A stretch of DNA of 46,605 nt from an uncultured Alistipes sp. (GTDB taxonomy: Bacteria > Bacteroidota > Bacteroidia > Bacteroidales > Rikenellaceae): the NCBI GenBank assembly GCA_944321185.1, contig CALUKH010000013.1, positions 1 through 46,605 on the forward strand. Direction: 5' to 3'. The notes under the pieces were generated by a model. The model was not told the origin of the DNA and made no database searches. It saw only the letters and a list, made by a program, of their open reading frames with translations. Below, piece after piece: positions 15,686 to 24,694 of this stretch. Both the position numbers and the translations under genes were made by a program. Position 1 is the first letter of the stretch. Each line of letters starts with the position of its first letter.

Positions 15686-17830
15686 ATGAAAAAAATCATC
15701 CTGATGATGGCCCTTGCAGCAGTGGGGCTGGGCGCCTGCGACCGGCAGCGGCCCGAAGCCCTGAAGATCGACAACGCGCTGACGGCCGAGGAGATCGCCG
15801 CCGGACGCTTCACCCCCGAGGTGATGTGGAAGATGAGCCGTGCGGCCGCCTCGTCGCTCTCGCCCGACGGACGAACGCTCCTCTACCAGCAAACCGATTA
15901 CAACGTGGCGGAAAATCGCGGCGTTACGACTCTTTGGGTCGAAGACCTTGAGTCGAAACAGGCTACGCGTCTGACCGACTTCACGTCGAACAGCCTCGCG
16001 CCGCGCTGGAGTGCCGACGGCGGGAAGATCTACTTCCTCTCGGACCGCAGCGGCTCGATGCAGGTGTGGGAGATGACCCCCACGGGCGGCAACGTACGCC
16101 AGCTCTCCGACCTGGAGGGCGGCATCGAGGGCTTCGGCATCTCGCCCCGCGGCGACAAGGCCTGGTACGTACAGCGCGTACAGGTGGCCGACCGCCGTTC
16201 GGCCGACATCCACAAGGACATGGACAAGTCGCAGGCCCGCATCTACGACGACCTGATGGCCCGTCACTGGGACTACTGGGACGAGGGCGAGTACCTGCAC
16301 CTGTTCGTCGGTGACTTCGGAGCGGAGGGGATGAAGAAGGGCACCGACATTCTCGGCCCCGAAGCCGCCTGGGACACCCCGCTGGCCCCCTACTTCGACA
16401 TGGCCGAGATCGCCTGGAACAACTCGGGCACGATGCTGGCCTACACCTGCAAGCCTCTGACGGGTACGGCCTACGCCGTCTCGACCGATTCGGACATCTT
16501 CGTCTACGACCTCGCCTCGGGCCGCACGCAGAACATCTGCAAACCCATGAATGTCAACACCGAGGAGCCCGTTGAAGGGTCGTGCGACAACCTCCCGGGC
16601 TATGACAAATACCCGGTCTGGTCGCCCGACGATTCGAAAATCGCCTTCCTCTCGCAGCGCCGTGCCGGCAACGAGTCGGACAAGTCGCGGCTGTTCCTCT
16701 ACGACTGCGCGACGGCCGAGATACGCGATCTGACGGCGGATTTCGACTACAACGCCCAGAACGTCGTCTGGGAGGGCAACGACCGCGTATGGTTCATCGC
16801 TCCGATCGAGGGCACCTACCAGATCTGCCGCGTAGCCGCGACCGACGGCGAAGTGGAGGTCCTCACCCGCGGCGACCACAGCCTGACGGCCTTCACCACG
16901 GGCGGCGGCCGCATGGTGGCCGAACGCTCGACCATCTCGTCAGCCACGGAGTTCTTCGAGGTGAATACGGAGGACGGTACCCTGACGCAGATCTCGGCCA
17001 TCAACGACGCCATCTACAAGAACATCCGCATGGGCGAGGTCCAGAAACGCTGGGTGCGCACCACCGACGGCAAGCAGATGCTCACATGGGTGATCCTGCC
17101 GCCCGACTTCGACCCGGCCCGGAAATACCCGACGCTGCTCTACTGCGAGGGCGGTCCGCAAAGCGTGGTGGCCAACGGATGGAGCTACCGCTGGAACTTC
17201 CAGCTGATGGCCGCCCAGGGCTACGTGGTGGTGGCTCCCAACCGCCGCGGCGTGCCGTCGTTCGGCCAGGAGTGGCTCGACCAGATCTCGGGCGACTACT
17301 CGGGTCAAAATATCCGCGACTACCTCTCGGCCATCGACGACGTGGCCCGTGAACCGTGGGCCGACGAAGAACGCATGGGATGCGTCGGCGCCTCGTACGG
17401 CGGCTACTCGGTCTACTTCCTGGCCGGATGCCACGAAAAGCGCTTCAAGGCCTTCATCGCCCACTGCGGCATCTTCGACTTCGATTCGATGTACGGCGAG
17501 ACCGAGGAGCTGTGGTTCGTCAACAACGACTACGGCGGCCCGTACTGGGACCCCACGAACGCCACGGCTCAACGCTCGTATGCCAATTCGCCCCACAAGT
17601 TCGTCGAGAAGTGGGACACGCCGATCCTGATCTTCACCGGCGAGAAGGATTTCCGCATCCCCTACACGCAGTCGCTCGAGGCCTTCACGGCAGCCCGCGT
17701 ACGCGGCATCCCGGCCCGTCTGGTCGAGTTCCGCGACGAGGCACACCAGGTCTTCAAGCCTCAGAACTCGATGGTCTGGAACCGCGAATTCTTCGGCTGG
17801 CTCGACCGCTACGTCAAGCAGGCCGAATAG
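15686..17830 (+). CDS. Lipoprotein S9-family (prolyl-oligopeptidase-like) serine peptidase
   Basis: 714 residues. The N-terminus MKKIILMMALAAVGLGAC is a lipoprotein signal (Cys18), so the enzyme is anchored in the envelope. Residues about 50-420 carry WD40/TolB-like repeats of a beta-propeller (SLSPDGRTLLYQ; SADGGKIYFLSDRSG; SPDDSKIAFLSQRRAG). The C-terminal alpha/beta-hydrolase domain has the nucleophile Ser570 in GASYGGYS, Asp655 in GEKDFRIPYTQ and His687 in DEAHQVF, a complete triad. Family S9 enzymes release dipeptides or cleave short peptides. A C-terminal HQVF-x-x-Q-N motif is like acyl-aminoacyl/DPP5-type members. It ends in a strong terminator, so it is probably monocistronic. Confidence 0.93.
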   Translation: MKKIILMMALAAVGLGACDRQRPEALKIDNALTAEEIAAGRFTPEVMWKMSRAAASSLSPDGRTLLYQQTDYNVAENRGVTTLWVEDLESKQATRLTDFTSNSLAPRWSADGGKIYFLSDRSGSMQVWEMTPTGGNVRQLSDLEGGIEGFGISPRGDKAWYVQRVQVADRRSADIHKDMDKSQARIYDDLMARHWDYWDEGEYLHLFVGDFGAEGMKKGTDILGPEAAWDTPLAPYFDMAEIAWNNSGTMLAYTCKPLTGTAYAVSTDSDIFVYDLASGRTQNICKPMNVNTEEPVEGSCDNLPGYDKYPVWSPDDSKIAFLSQRRAGNESDKSRLFLYDCATAEIRDLTADFDYNAQNVVWEGNDRVWFIAPIEGTYQICRVAATDGEVEVLTRGDHSLTAFTTGGGRMVAERSTISSATEFFEVNTEDGTLTQISAINDAIYKNIRMGEVQKRWVRTTDGKQMLTWVILPPDFDPARKYPTLLYCEGGPQSVVANGWSYRWNFQLMAAQGYVVVAPNRRGVPSFGQEWLDQISGDYSGQNIRDYLSAIDDVAREPWADEERMGCVGASYGGYSVYFLAGCHEKRFKAFIAHCGIFDFDSMYGETEELWFVNNDYGGPYWDPTNATAQRSYANSPHKFVEKWDTPILIFTGEKDFRIPYTQSLEAFTAARVRGIPARLVEFRDEAHQVFKPQNSMVWNREFFGWLDRYVKQAE

Positions 17831-17851
17831 GCCGTCGGGCCATTCGGAAAA

Positions 17852-17884
17852 GGCTCTTCGTCCCGCAGGACGAAGAGCCTTTTT
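17852..17884 (+). terminator. Strong intrinsic terminator of the S9 peptidase gene
   Basis: A perfect 12-bp stem (17852-17863 with 17868-17879), CGCA loop, five T residues after it and four A residues before it. It separates the peptidase gene from the next operon. Confidence 0.95.
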
Positions 17885-17960
17885 CTGTTCGAATAGTCGC
17901 AGAAAAGCACCGAAAAAGAGACGGTTTCGTGATGAAAAACGCCTCGTTCGTTGAATTTAT

Positions 17961-17992
17961 TTCCGAAAACGGATGCCCGCATCTATTTTTGC
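17961..17992 (+). promoter_or_regulatory. Promoter of the fimbrillin/PCMD/OMP operon
   Basis: A perfect -7 TATTTTTG (17985-17992) with TTTC (17961-17964) 20 bp upstream. It lies 27 nt before the first ATG and excludes a start codon at 17951. It is the only good promoter I see before the seven-gene operon. Confidence 0.7.
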
Positions 17993-18019
17993 AGATATTC
18001 AGATAAAAGAATTTCGTAC

Positions 18020-19915
18020 ATGATGAAACGTTGGACCCCCCTGCTGCTTCTGCCCGTTCTGCTGGCAGCCTGCTCGAAGGCTCCCGAAAACGGCATGGAT
18101 CCGGCAGCGCAAACCATCGAGGTCGCCATCGGCTCGGGCCCCCGGGTCGACATGCTCCCCCAAACCGCCACACGTACCACACTGGACGAGGATGGCGTGA
18201 GCGTCAAATGGCAAACCAACGACCGGCTCGCTCTCTGGGCCGTCAACTCCGCCGCTCAGACCACTCTCGAAGCCGCGACCTTCAGCCTCTATCACTACAA
18301 CGAAGCCTACAACACGGCCAGCTTCCGCGGTACGGTCCCGGCCATGCCCGAAGATACCTATACTTATTATGCCGTGTCGCCCGTTCCGGCCGCGACCGAC
18401 GGTCTCAAGGCCAGTTACGACATCCCGGCCGTACAGGACGGAGCGTTCCACGGCGAGTGGGACGTGATGGTGGCCACGCCGATCGCAGACGCAGCCCCCC
18501 TGCGCGAACACGACCGCAAGGATGACAGCGGAATCAGCGACAACACGGACATCGTCAACCTGCGATTCGCCCACAAAACCCACGTGCTGAAGATCACCCT
18601 GCCGAAAAACGATCTCGGCGAACCGATCACGGAGATCGTGCTGACCTTCCCCGCGCCGGTAGTGGGCCGCCTGACGGTGGATGCGACGGATCCCGCGGCC
18701 GAGGGTACGTTGAGCAACGCCGGCGAGCAGGTGACGCTGCGTTTCGCCGAGCCGAAGGATGCCGGCGACGTGGTCTACGCCATGATCGCCCCCGTGACGC
18801 TCGACGAGGGGCAGCAGATCTCGATCGTGGCCTCGAGCGAGAGCCGCGAATCCGAGACGCGTACGTTCGCCCCGCAAAGCGCCGACCGCACCTTCGCCGC
18901 AGGCCACACCACGCCGATCAACTACAACGTTCCGGTCATGGCCGTCGAGCTTACCCGACTGACCTTCCACCTGGCCGAAACGGGCGTCAATACGCTGGGC
19001 GAGGCAATCGACACCTTCACGGTGACGGCTCCCGAAGGGTGGGTCTTCGAGGACGGCAACTCGAGCCGTACGTTCGACGTCACCGGCACGGGCGACTACA
19101 CGATCCGTTACCGCGGCTACCCGAACCCGACGAACGAAATGAGCGGATTCCGGGTCACCTACGACTCGGAACATGCCCTGCTGAGCGAGGATTTCACGAT
19201 GCCGGCCCTGAGCGAAGGCGGTCAGGCCCGCGTGGAATTCAGCGTACCCTGGCTGCTGTATGAAGATTTCAACGCCATTACAACCAATAGCAATTACGAC
19301 AACGAAGAGGTCGGAGGTACAAAAGTTGCCGATGGTGATGGCACTGGCATTGACTTAAGTCAATGGGGACTTCAAACCGGAGGCTGGACGGCGGCTCGCG
19401 TCGGTTCCGAAGAAGGCAAAGCCGTTCGCATCTGCGCCCGGGTCGAAAACCAGTCTTTTGCATCAAACACCTATAATGCCCGACTCGATTCGGCACCTTT
19501 CAGCGGGTTGAAAACAGATAAAAGTCCTCAGGTAAAAGTCTCGTTCAACTACAAGGGTGGACGGTGGTCCATACAACGTAAGAATATCTTCGGAGGCGAT
19601 GCAGGTCCGGGAGATGGCGATGCGACCTACAGTTGTGGCTATACCAACGAACAGGGTTGGCAACCCGGATCAACGACAATACCCTTTTTGCTCAAGACGA
19701 ATGTCGTGATTCCCGGCACATCAGGGGCTGATCGCAATCAGAATCAAAACTACGACAACATCTCTTACGAAGATTCGTTCATCATTCCCGCAGCCTCCAA
19801 TACGACTCGCGCTTCATGGATGGTCTCTTCGACTACGACGACAGCCCCATTCTCCGGCTTCAACGGAAACTATTGGCTCTATCTCGACAACATCAAAGTA
19901 CAAATCGTCCAATAA
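18020..19915 (+). CDS. Fimbrillin-like surface lipoprotein with a compositionally distinct C-terminal module
   Basis: 631 residues, lipobox LLAACSK (Cys18). Residues about 30-310 match fimbrillin-family (FimA/Mfa-type) proteins: an ATRTTLDEDGVSVKWQTNDRL segment near the N-terminus, then beta-rich sequence with NLRFAHKTHVLKITL and the AGHTTPINYNVPV end. A linking Ig-like stretch (about 315-412) follows. From about residue 415 (nt 19265) the DNA becomes visibly AT-richer and codon choice changes (AAA, ACA, TTT appear). This final module ends GNYWLYLDNIKVQIVQ, like the ends of the PCMD proteins in this operon, and is probably a jelly-roll carbohydrate- or ligand-binding domain. It heads the operon; two adjacent ATGs (18020, 18023) can serve as start. 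Adhesin or pilus-tip function is inference. Confidence 0.8.
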   Translation: MMKRWTPLLLLPVLLAACSKAPENGMDPAAQTIEVAIGSGPRVDMLPQTATRTTLDEDGVSVKWQTNDRLALWAVNSAAQTTLEAATFSLYHYNEAYNTASFRGTVPAMPEDTYTYYAVSPVPAATDGLKASYDIPAVQDGAFHGEWDVMVATPIADAAPLREHDRKDDSGISDNTDIVNLRFAHKTHVLKITLPKNDLGEPITEIVLTFPAPVVGRLTVDATDPAAEGTLSNAGEQVTLRFAEPKDAGDVVYAMIAPVTLDEGQQISIVASSESRESETRTFAPQSADRTFAAGHTTPINYNVPVMAVELTRLTFHLAETGVNTLGEAIDTFTVTAPEGWVFEDGNSSRTFDVTGTGDYTIRYRGYPNPTNEMSGFRVTYDSEHALLSEDFTMPALSEGGQARVEFSVPWLLYEDFNAITTNSNYDNEEVGGTKVADGDGTGIDLSQWGLQTGGWTAARVGSEEGKAVRICARVENQSFASNTYNARLDSAPFSGLKTDKSPQVKVSFNYKGGRWSIQRKNIFGGDAGPGDGDATYSCGYTNEQGWQPGSTTIPFLLKTNVVIPGTSGADRNQNQNYDNISYEDSFIIPAASNTTRASWMVSSTTTTAPFSGFNGNYWLYLDNIKVQIVQ

Positions 19916-19923
19916 CGACCGCC

Positions 19924-20721
19924 ATGAAACATACGCTGATTCTTCTGCTGGCATCGGCGGCCGTCGTGGCCGGAGGATGCTCCAAGAACGAAACCTCGCC
20001 CGAAAGCAATGGATACGGAACGCTGCGCATCGCCGTGGCATCCGACCCACAGGTCTCGACCCGCTCAGAGATCGAGGCCACAACGCAGGTTCCGTCAGGC
20101 GATGAGTTCGCACTCACGATGACGGGAACGGATTACGAACAAGGCTGGTCGACCCTTGCCGAGTTCAATGCCTCGCAGACACTCTTCGCATCGGGCAGCT
20201 ACACCGCTACGGTCACCTTCGGCGACCCGAAGGCCGAAGGGGTCGACAAACCCTTCTACAGCGGTTCGAAAACCGTCGGGATCATCGCCCGCCAAAGCGT
20301 CGAGGAGAGCATCCCGGCCCGGATCGCCAACTCACAGGTGCTGGTAACCTCGACGGAGGCATTCCGGCAATACTTCCACGATGCGACGTTCATCGTAACG
20401 ACCTCGGCCGGCAACCGCTTCACCTTCACACCCGGTGACGAGACGCCCGACGAAGCGGTCTTCGTCGAGGCCGGCACGCGGCTGACCCTGACCGGTGAGG
20501 CCATGCTCCAGAGCCAGACCGGTACGGCCTTCGACCGTCCGTACACCTTCCCCGGGCAGACGCTCGAGCAGACCGTCGCACGCACGCGTCACACCTTCTG
20601 CTTCGACGCCCGCGACAACGGCAGCGCCACGGTCACGGTCAACCTCTACGACGAATATCTCGACGAACGCACGTTCGATGTCGAACTGAACGAAAACGCC
20701 CAAAAAGATCCCAACGCATGA
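19924..20721 (+). CDS. DUF4493-like lipoprotein
   Basis: 265 residues with lipobox VVAGGCSK (Cys19) and acidic residues soon after the Cys (NETSPES), compatible with surface export of lipoproteins in Bacteroidetes. The mature part begins GYGTLRIAVASDPQVSTRSE, typical of DUF4493 domains, then YTATVTFGDPKAEGVDKPFYSGSK, a motif shared in outline with the next two genes (a short 'FY-G-x-x-x-F/V' after an acidic loop). It lies 8 bp after the fimbrillin-like gene and overlaps the next gene by 4 nt (ATGA), so translation is probably coupled. The molecular function is unknown. Confidence 0.75.
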   Translation: MKHTLILLLASAAVVAGGCSKNETSPESNGYGTLRIAVASDPQVSTRSEIEATTQVPSGDEFALTMTGTDYEQGWSTLAEFNASQTLFASGSYTATVTFGDPKAEGVDKPFYSGSKTVGIIARQSVEESIPARIANSQVLVTSTEAFRQYFHDATFIVTTSAGNRFTFTPGDETPDEAVFVEAGTRLTLTGEAMLQSQTGTAFDRPYTFPGQTLEQTVARTRHTFCFDARDNGSATVTVNLYDEYLDERTFDVELNENAQKDPNA

Positions 20722-22535
20722 AAACGAGACAAGATATGAAAACCACCTTTACCGGATTACTGACGGCCCTGACGCTGGGCGCCCTGACTCTGACGGGTTG
20801 CGTGAACGAGGAACCGCCCTACAAGCAGACGGGCACGGGCTCCACCACCTCCGGCTCGACCGGTTACCTGAGCGGCGAGATGAATCTGCGCGTGATCTAC
20901 GACGCACAGACCGATACGCAGACCGATGACACGGAGGATGCCACGCAAACTCCCCCCACGCAGCAATCCACGACCCGTGCCGAGCTGGCCACGGATGACT
21001 ACCGCGTACGGATCGTCAGCGCCGACGGGCTGAATACCCCCTTCGAGGGCAGCTACGCCGAACTGAAGGCCCGCCTGGCCGAAGGCCCCATGGAGCTTCC
21101 GATCGGATCGTACGATCTGACGGTCCGCTCGCATGCCGACACGGAGCTGCAGGCCGCAGCCTGGAACATGCCGGTCTACGGAACCAGCTACGCGTTCTCG
21201 ATCCGCAAGGATGAGACGACACCCGTCGACGATATCGTCTGCACGCTGCAGAACATCAAGGTGACGCTGCTCTGCTCGGCCGATCTGGCCGACCAGCTGG
21301 CCGACGACACCAAGGCTTCGGTCTCGCTGGGCGATGCCGTGCTGGAGTTTGACAAGGCGAAGTGGGACGGCCAGCAGGCGGCTTTCTTCATGCCGGCCGG
21401 CGAGACGAACGATCTCGAATTCCTGCTCACGGGCACGTTCGTCGAGGGTGGCGACGTCAGCTTCAGCCGCACGATCTCGGGCGTCAAGGCCGGTCAGTGG
21501 CGCAAGATCGAACTGGTGATCGCCTATGCCGATCAGGGCGGCATCAAGTTCGACATCCAGGTCGACAACTTCGTCCTCGACGAGACGATCACGATCAACG
21601 GTTCCGAAGGGGTCTGGGAGCCCGGCTACGAGGAGACGCCGCTCGTCGAAGCCCCTACGCTCGCCTGGACCGGTCACGACTTCAGCGAAACCTTCCAGCT
21701 GAAGGCCTCGATGTTCGACGAGGAGAGCCTCTGTTCGGAGCCCTTCGAGATCGTCGCCACGGTTCCCGGCAAGGTGGCCCGCTTCGATATTGCCATCTCG
21801 TCGACCAACGAGCAGTTCATGGCCTCGCTCCGCGAGCTGAAGATCGAGCAGTTTGACCTCTGCACGATCTCCGGCACGGAAGCCACCATGCTTCAGGGAT
21901 TCGGATTCCCGGTCGGCGACCAGGTCAAGGGCCAGACCGACAAGACCTTCTACATCGGCGGACAGCTGCCTTCGATGCTCTACGCCTTCGAGGGGACCCA
22001 CACGTTTGCCTTCACGGTGACCGACGAGGAGGGTCAGCAGGCCCGGGCCACGCTGACGCTGCTGGTCGACAAGGCCCACGAGGAGGGCACGGCCAATGCC
22101 CCGACGATCGTCATGGTCACCGACAACCACGACATCGCCGAGCCCTACGTGATGAACGAGATCAAGGATATCGAGATCGCGATCTCGGCTCCGAACGGCG
22201 GCATCAAGGAGCTGCTCGTCACGGTCGATGCTCCGGCACTGGAGCCCCTGCTTGAGGAAATCGGCCTCACGACGCTCGTCACGCCGGGCGTCGACCTCTG
22301 CTACCCCGACCAGACGGCTGCCGAAGTACTGGGTTCGGTCGTCGGATTCCCCGTCGGCGAACAGGTTCTCAACCAGACTTCGATCCCCTTCAAGGTGGGA
22401 GCCGACTTCGTCCAGATCCTCGCCGGTCTCGAATCCGCCGAGAGCCCCTGCACCTTCAAGTTCAACCTCCGTGTGACCGACAATGCGGGCGGCTCGACCT
22501 CGGCCACGCTGACCCTCGTTCAACCCGCCAAATAG
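20718..22535 (+). CDS. DUF4493-like lipoprotein with two homologous C-terminal Ig-like modules
   Basis: 605 residues. The ATG overlaps the previous stop codon; a second ATG at 20736 begins an even more typical lipoprotein signal (lipobox LTLTGC, Cys28 by the first start). After an acidic Thr/Gln-rich spacer (about 48-85) comes a DUF4493-like domain (about 90-300) with PIGSYDLTVRSHAD and CTLQNIKVTLLCS. The rest is two related modules, about 309-456 and 457-605, each with GFPVG(D/E)QVxxQT and ending in an FxVTD strand. These look like tandem Ig-type stalk domains of a surface protein. The ligand is unknown. Confidence 0.75.
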   Translation: MKTRQDMKTTFTGLLTALTLGALTLTGCVNEEPPYKQTGTGSTTSGSTGYLSGEMNLRVIYDAQTDTQTDDTEDATQTPPTQQSTTRAELATDDYRVRIVSADGLNTPFEGSYAELKARLAEGPMELPIGSYDLTVRSHADTELQAAAWNMPVYGTSYAFSIRKDETTPVDDIVCTLQNIKVTLLCSADLADQLADDTKASVSLGDAVLEFDKAKWDGQQAAFFMPAGETNDLEFLLTGTFVEGGDVSFSRTISGVKAGQWRKIELVIAYADQGGIKFDIQVDNFVLDETITINGSEGVWEPGYEETPLVEAPTLAWTGHDFSETFQLKASMFDEESLCSEPFEIVATVPGKVARFDIAISSTNEQFMASLRELKIEQFDLCTISGTEATMLQGFGFPVGDQVKGQTDKTFYIGGQLPSMLYAFEGTHTFAFTVTDEEGQQARATLTLLVDKAHEEGTANAPTIVMVTDNHDIAEPYVMNEIKDIEIAISAPNGGIKELLVTVDAPALEPLLEEIGLTTLVTPGVDLCYPDQTAAEVLGSVVGFPVGEQVLNQTSIPFKVGADFVQILAGLESAESPCTFKFNLRVTDNAGGSTSATLTLVQPAK

Positions 22536-22541
22536 AGAAGC

Positions 22542-24677
22542 ATGAAACAACTCCTGACATACCTGATTCCGGTGGTGGCGCTGACGCTGGGTGCCTGCTC
22601 GAAGCAGGCCGGAGCGATCGATCCCGACGCTGCGACGGGGAGCCTCTCGATCCACGTCTCGACCCGCGCCGAGGGTGCCGACGGCGACTACGACCCGACG
22701 GACCACCTCACCGTGCGCATCTACAACGAAAGCGACGAACTGATCCGCAAATACGCCTCGAAGGAGGAGCTGCCCGAACGGCTGGAACTCATTGCCGGAC
22801 AGTATCGTGCGGCGGTAGAGGCCGGCGAGGCGGTGGAAGCCTCCTTCTCGCAGCGCTTCTACAAGGGCGAGCAGAGCTTTGAGGTGACCCCCGGCGCAAA
22901 CACCCCCGTCGAGGTGAAATGCACGCTGCAGAATACGGCCGTGGCCACCCTCTTCGAGGAGAGTGTCGCCGCAAACTTCGGCTCGGCATTCGAGGTGCGG
23001 GTGATGGCCGGAACGTCGTATGACGACTCGCGCGCCGACGCGGCCTCGACCCTCCGCTACACCTCCAGCACGACGGGCTACTTCACGCTCCCCGAAGGGG
23101 TCGAGTCGCTCGCCTGGAAGTTCAGCGGCGAACACCCGTCGCGCGGCACAATCGAACAGAGCGGCACGATCTCCGACGTAAAGGCCGCAAGCCGCTATAC
23201 GCTCACGTTCCGCTTCTCGCCCGATCTGCCGGGCTTCATCGAGGCCGTGGCCATCCGCGTCGACGATTCGACCGACGACTTCGACGACACGATCATCTGG
23301 AGCCCCGATCCCACGATCGAGGGCGACGGCTTCGATCTCGCCGAACCGCAGCAGTACACGGGCGGCGAGAAACGCTTCCTGATCTCGACCGTCAAACCGA
23401 CCACCTCGGCCACCCTGATCTTCGGGGAACAGCGTTACGACCTGCTGGCCGAGGCCTCGACGCGCGCAACGAACGGTCTTACGGTCGTCAAGACGGCCGA
23501 AAACGCCCTGACGGTCACCCTCGCGGAGGAATTCTTTGCCGGATGTGCGGGCGGTGACCACTCGCTTCGCTTCGAGGTGACCGACAATGGCGGCGGGCAG
23601 GGCGATGCCGAGTGCATCATCTCGCTGCAGGGCCTCGCAACCCCCACGGCCGCCGATTACGATCTGTGGCAAAACACCGTCACGCTGCGGGCCCGGGTAT
23701 TCGACCCGGCCGCAGAGGTCCGCTTCGGACTGCGCACCCAAGACGGCGAGTGGCTGGAGATGACCGGTGAAGAGACCGGCGACGGCTTCCGCAGAGCCAC
23801 GTTCGGCGTCGAATGGGAGCAGTCGACCAACGAAAACGGCCAAACGGTCTACACGCCGAAAGCCGGAACGGGCATCTGGGCCGGCTGCCAATACGAGTGC
23901 CGTGCGGTGATCAACGGTAGCGAAAGCCTCGCAACGCTGACCACGGCCGCCGGACAGACCGTCCCGGGCGGCGACATGGAGGACGGCTCGATGAGCTGCT
24001 TCAACAACAACCACGGTTCGTTCTGGGACAGCGGCAACAACTCGATGAGTGACCCGCTCTGCGTTCAGAGCTCCTACAACGGCATGACGGGCAGCGCCTG
24101 TGCCCGACTGCAGGCCAACAAACCGCTCGCTTTTGTCGATCTGGCGGCCGGCAACCTCTTCACGGGAAGTTTCAACCAGTCGGGACTCGGCGGCACGGTC
24201 TCCTTCGGACAACCCTACGACTGGCAGGCCCGTCCGCGCATGATGCGCGTGCGCTACTACGCCGAATCGCTCGGGCTGGTCAACCAAAACCAGCACACGG
24301 GACCGCTTGCCGTCGGATCGCAGGACCAGGCCCGCATCTACGCCGCCATCGTCGACTGGAATGCCACACACAACGTCACCTCGGGATCGTCCAGCCCCTC
24401 GGGCGTCTGGGATCCCGCCAAGGGCATCTACGGCGGAGACAACACAACCGAAGCCTCCGGACGGATCATCGCCTACGCCTCGCTGCTGATCGACCAGCAG
24501 TCGTCGGGCGAGGAGATGATCACGGTCGAACTGCCGTTCCATTACTACGACACCTCGGCCAAGCCGTCGGGCAAATACACGCTGGTCATCTCATGCGCCA
24601 CGAGCGCCTACGGTGACTTCATGAACGGCTGCACGTCCAACGTGCTCTACGTCGACGACTTCCAATGGGTTTACTAA
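22542..24677 (+). CDS. DUF4493-PCMD surface lipoprotein
   Basis: 711 residues, lipobox LTLGACSK (Cys19). Residues about 30-260 form a DUF4493-like domain (SLSIHVSTRAEGADGDY; LELIAGQYRAAVEAGEAVEASF; CTLQNTAVATLFEE). An Ig-like stretch follows, with one copy of the module duplicated in the preceding gene (HSLRFEVTDNGGGQG near residue 350). The last 240 residues are a PCMD (putative carbohydrate metabolism domain) beta-jelly-roll, with PGGDMEDGSMSCF at its start, AAGNLFTG in the middle and LYVDDFQWVY at the end. PCMD proteins are usually encoded with surface glycan or adhesin systems. It lies 6 bp after the previous gene. Glycan binding is inference. Confidence 0.8.
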   Translation: MKQLLTYLIPVVALTLGACSKQAGAIDPDAATGSLSIHVSTRAEGADGDYDPTDHLTVRIYNESDELIRKYASKEELPERLELIAGQYRAAVEAGEAVEASFSQRFYKGEQSFEVTPGANTPVEVKCTLQNTAVATLFEESVAANFGSAFEVRVMAGTSYDDSRADAASTLRYTSSTTGYFTLPEGVESLAWKFSGEHPSRGTIEQSGTISDVKAASRYTLTFRFSPDLPGFIEAVAIRVDDSTDDFDDTIIWSPDPTIEGDGFDLAEPQQYTGGEKRFLISTVKPTTSATLIFGEQRYDLLAEASTRATNGLTVVKTAENALTVTLAEEFFAGCAGGDHSLRFEVTDNGGGQGDAECIISLQGLATPTAADYDLWQNTVTLRARVFDPAAEVRFGLRTQDGEWLEMTGEETGDGFRRATFGVEWEQSTNENGQTVYTPKAGTGIWAGCQYECRAVINGSESLATLTTAAGQTVPGGDMEDGSMSCFNNNHGSFWDSGNNSMSDPLCVQSSYNGMTGSACARLQANKPLAFVDLAAGNLFTGSFNQSGLGGTVSFGQPYDWQARPRMMRVRYYAESLGLVNQNQHTGPLAVGSQDQARIYAAIVDWNATHNVTSGSSSPSGVWDPAKGIYGGDNTTEASGRIIAYASLLIDQQSSGEEMITVELPFHYYDTSAKPSGKYTLVISCATSAYGDFMNGCTSNVLYVDDFQWVY

Positions 24678-24694
24678 CGATTAAACGCCTGAAC

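Noticed and set aside
17951-18019. Earlier in-frame start for the fimbrillin-like protein
   Set aside because: It precedes the -7 element at 17985-17992 and would hide the lipoprotein signal.
20757-24542. An open frame of about 1,260 codons on the strand opposite the DUF4493/PCMD genes
   Set aside because: It has Arg/Gly/Val-rich, repetitive composition without domains or signal, and mirrors well-supported lipoprotein genes; high GC at third positions opens antisense frames.
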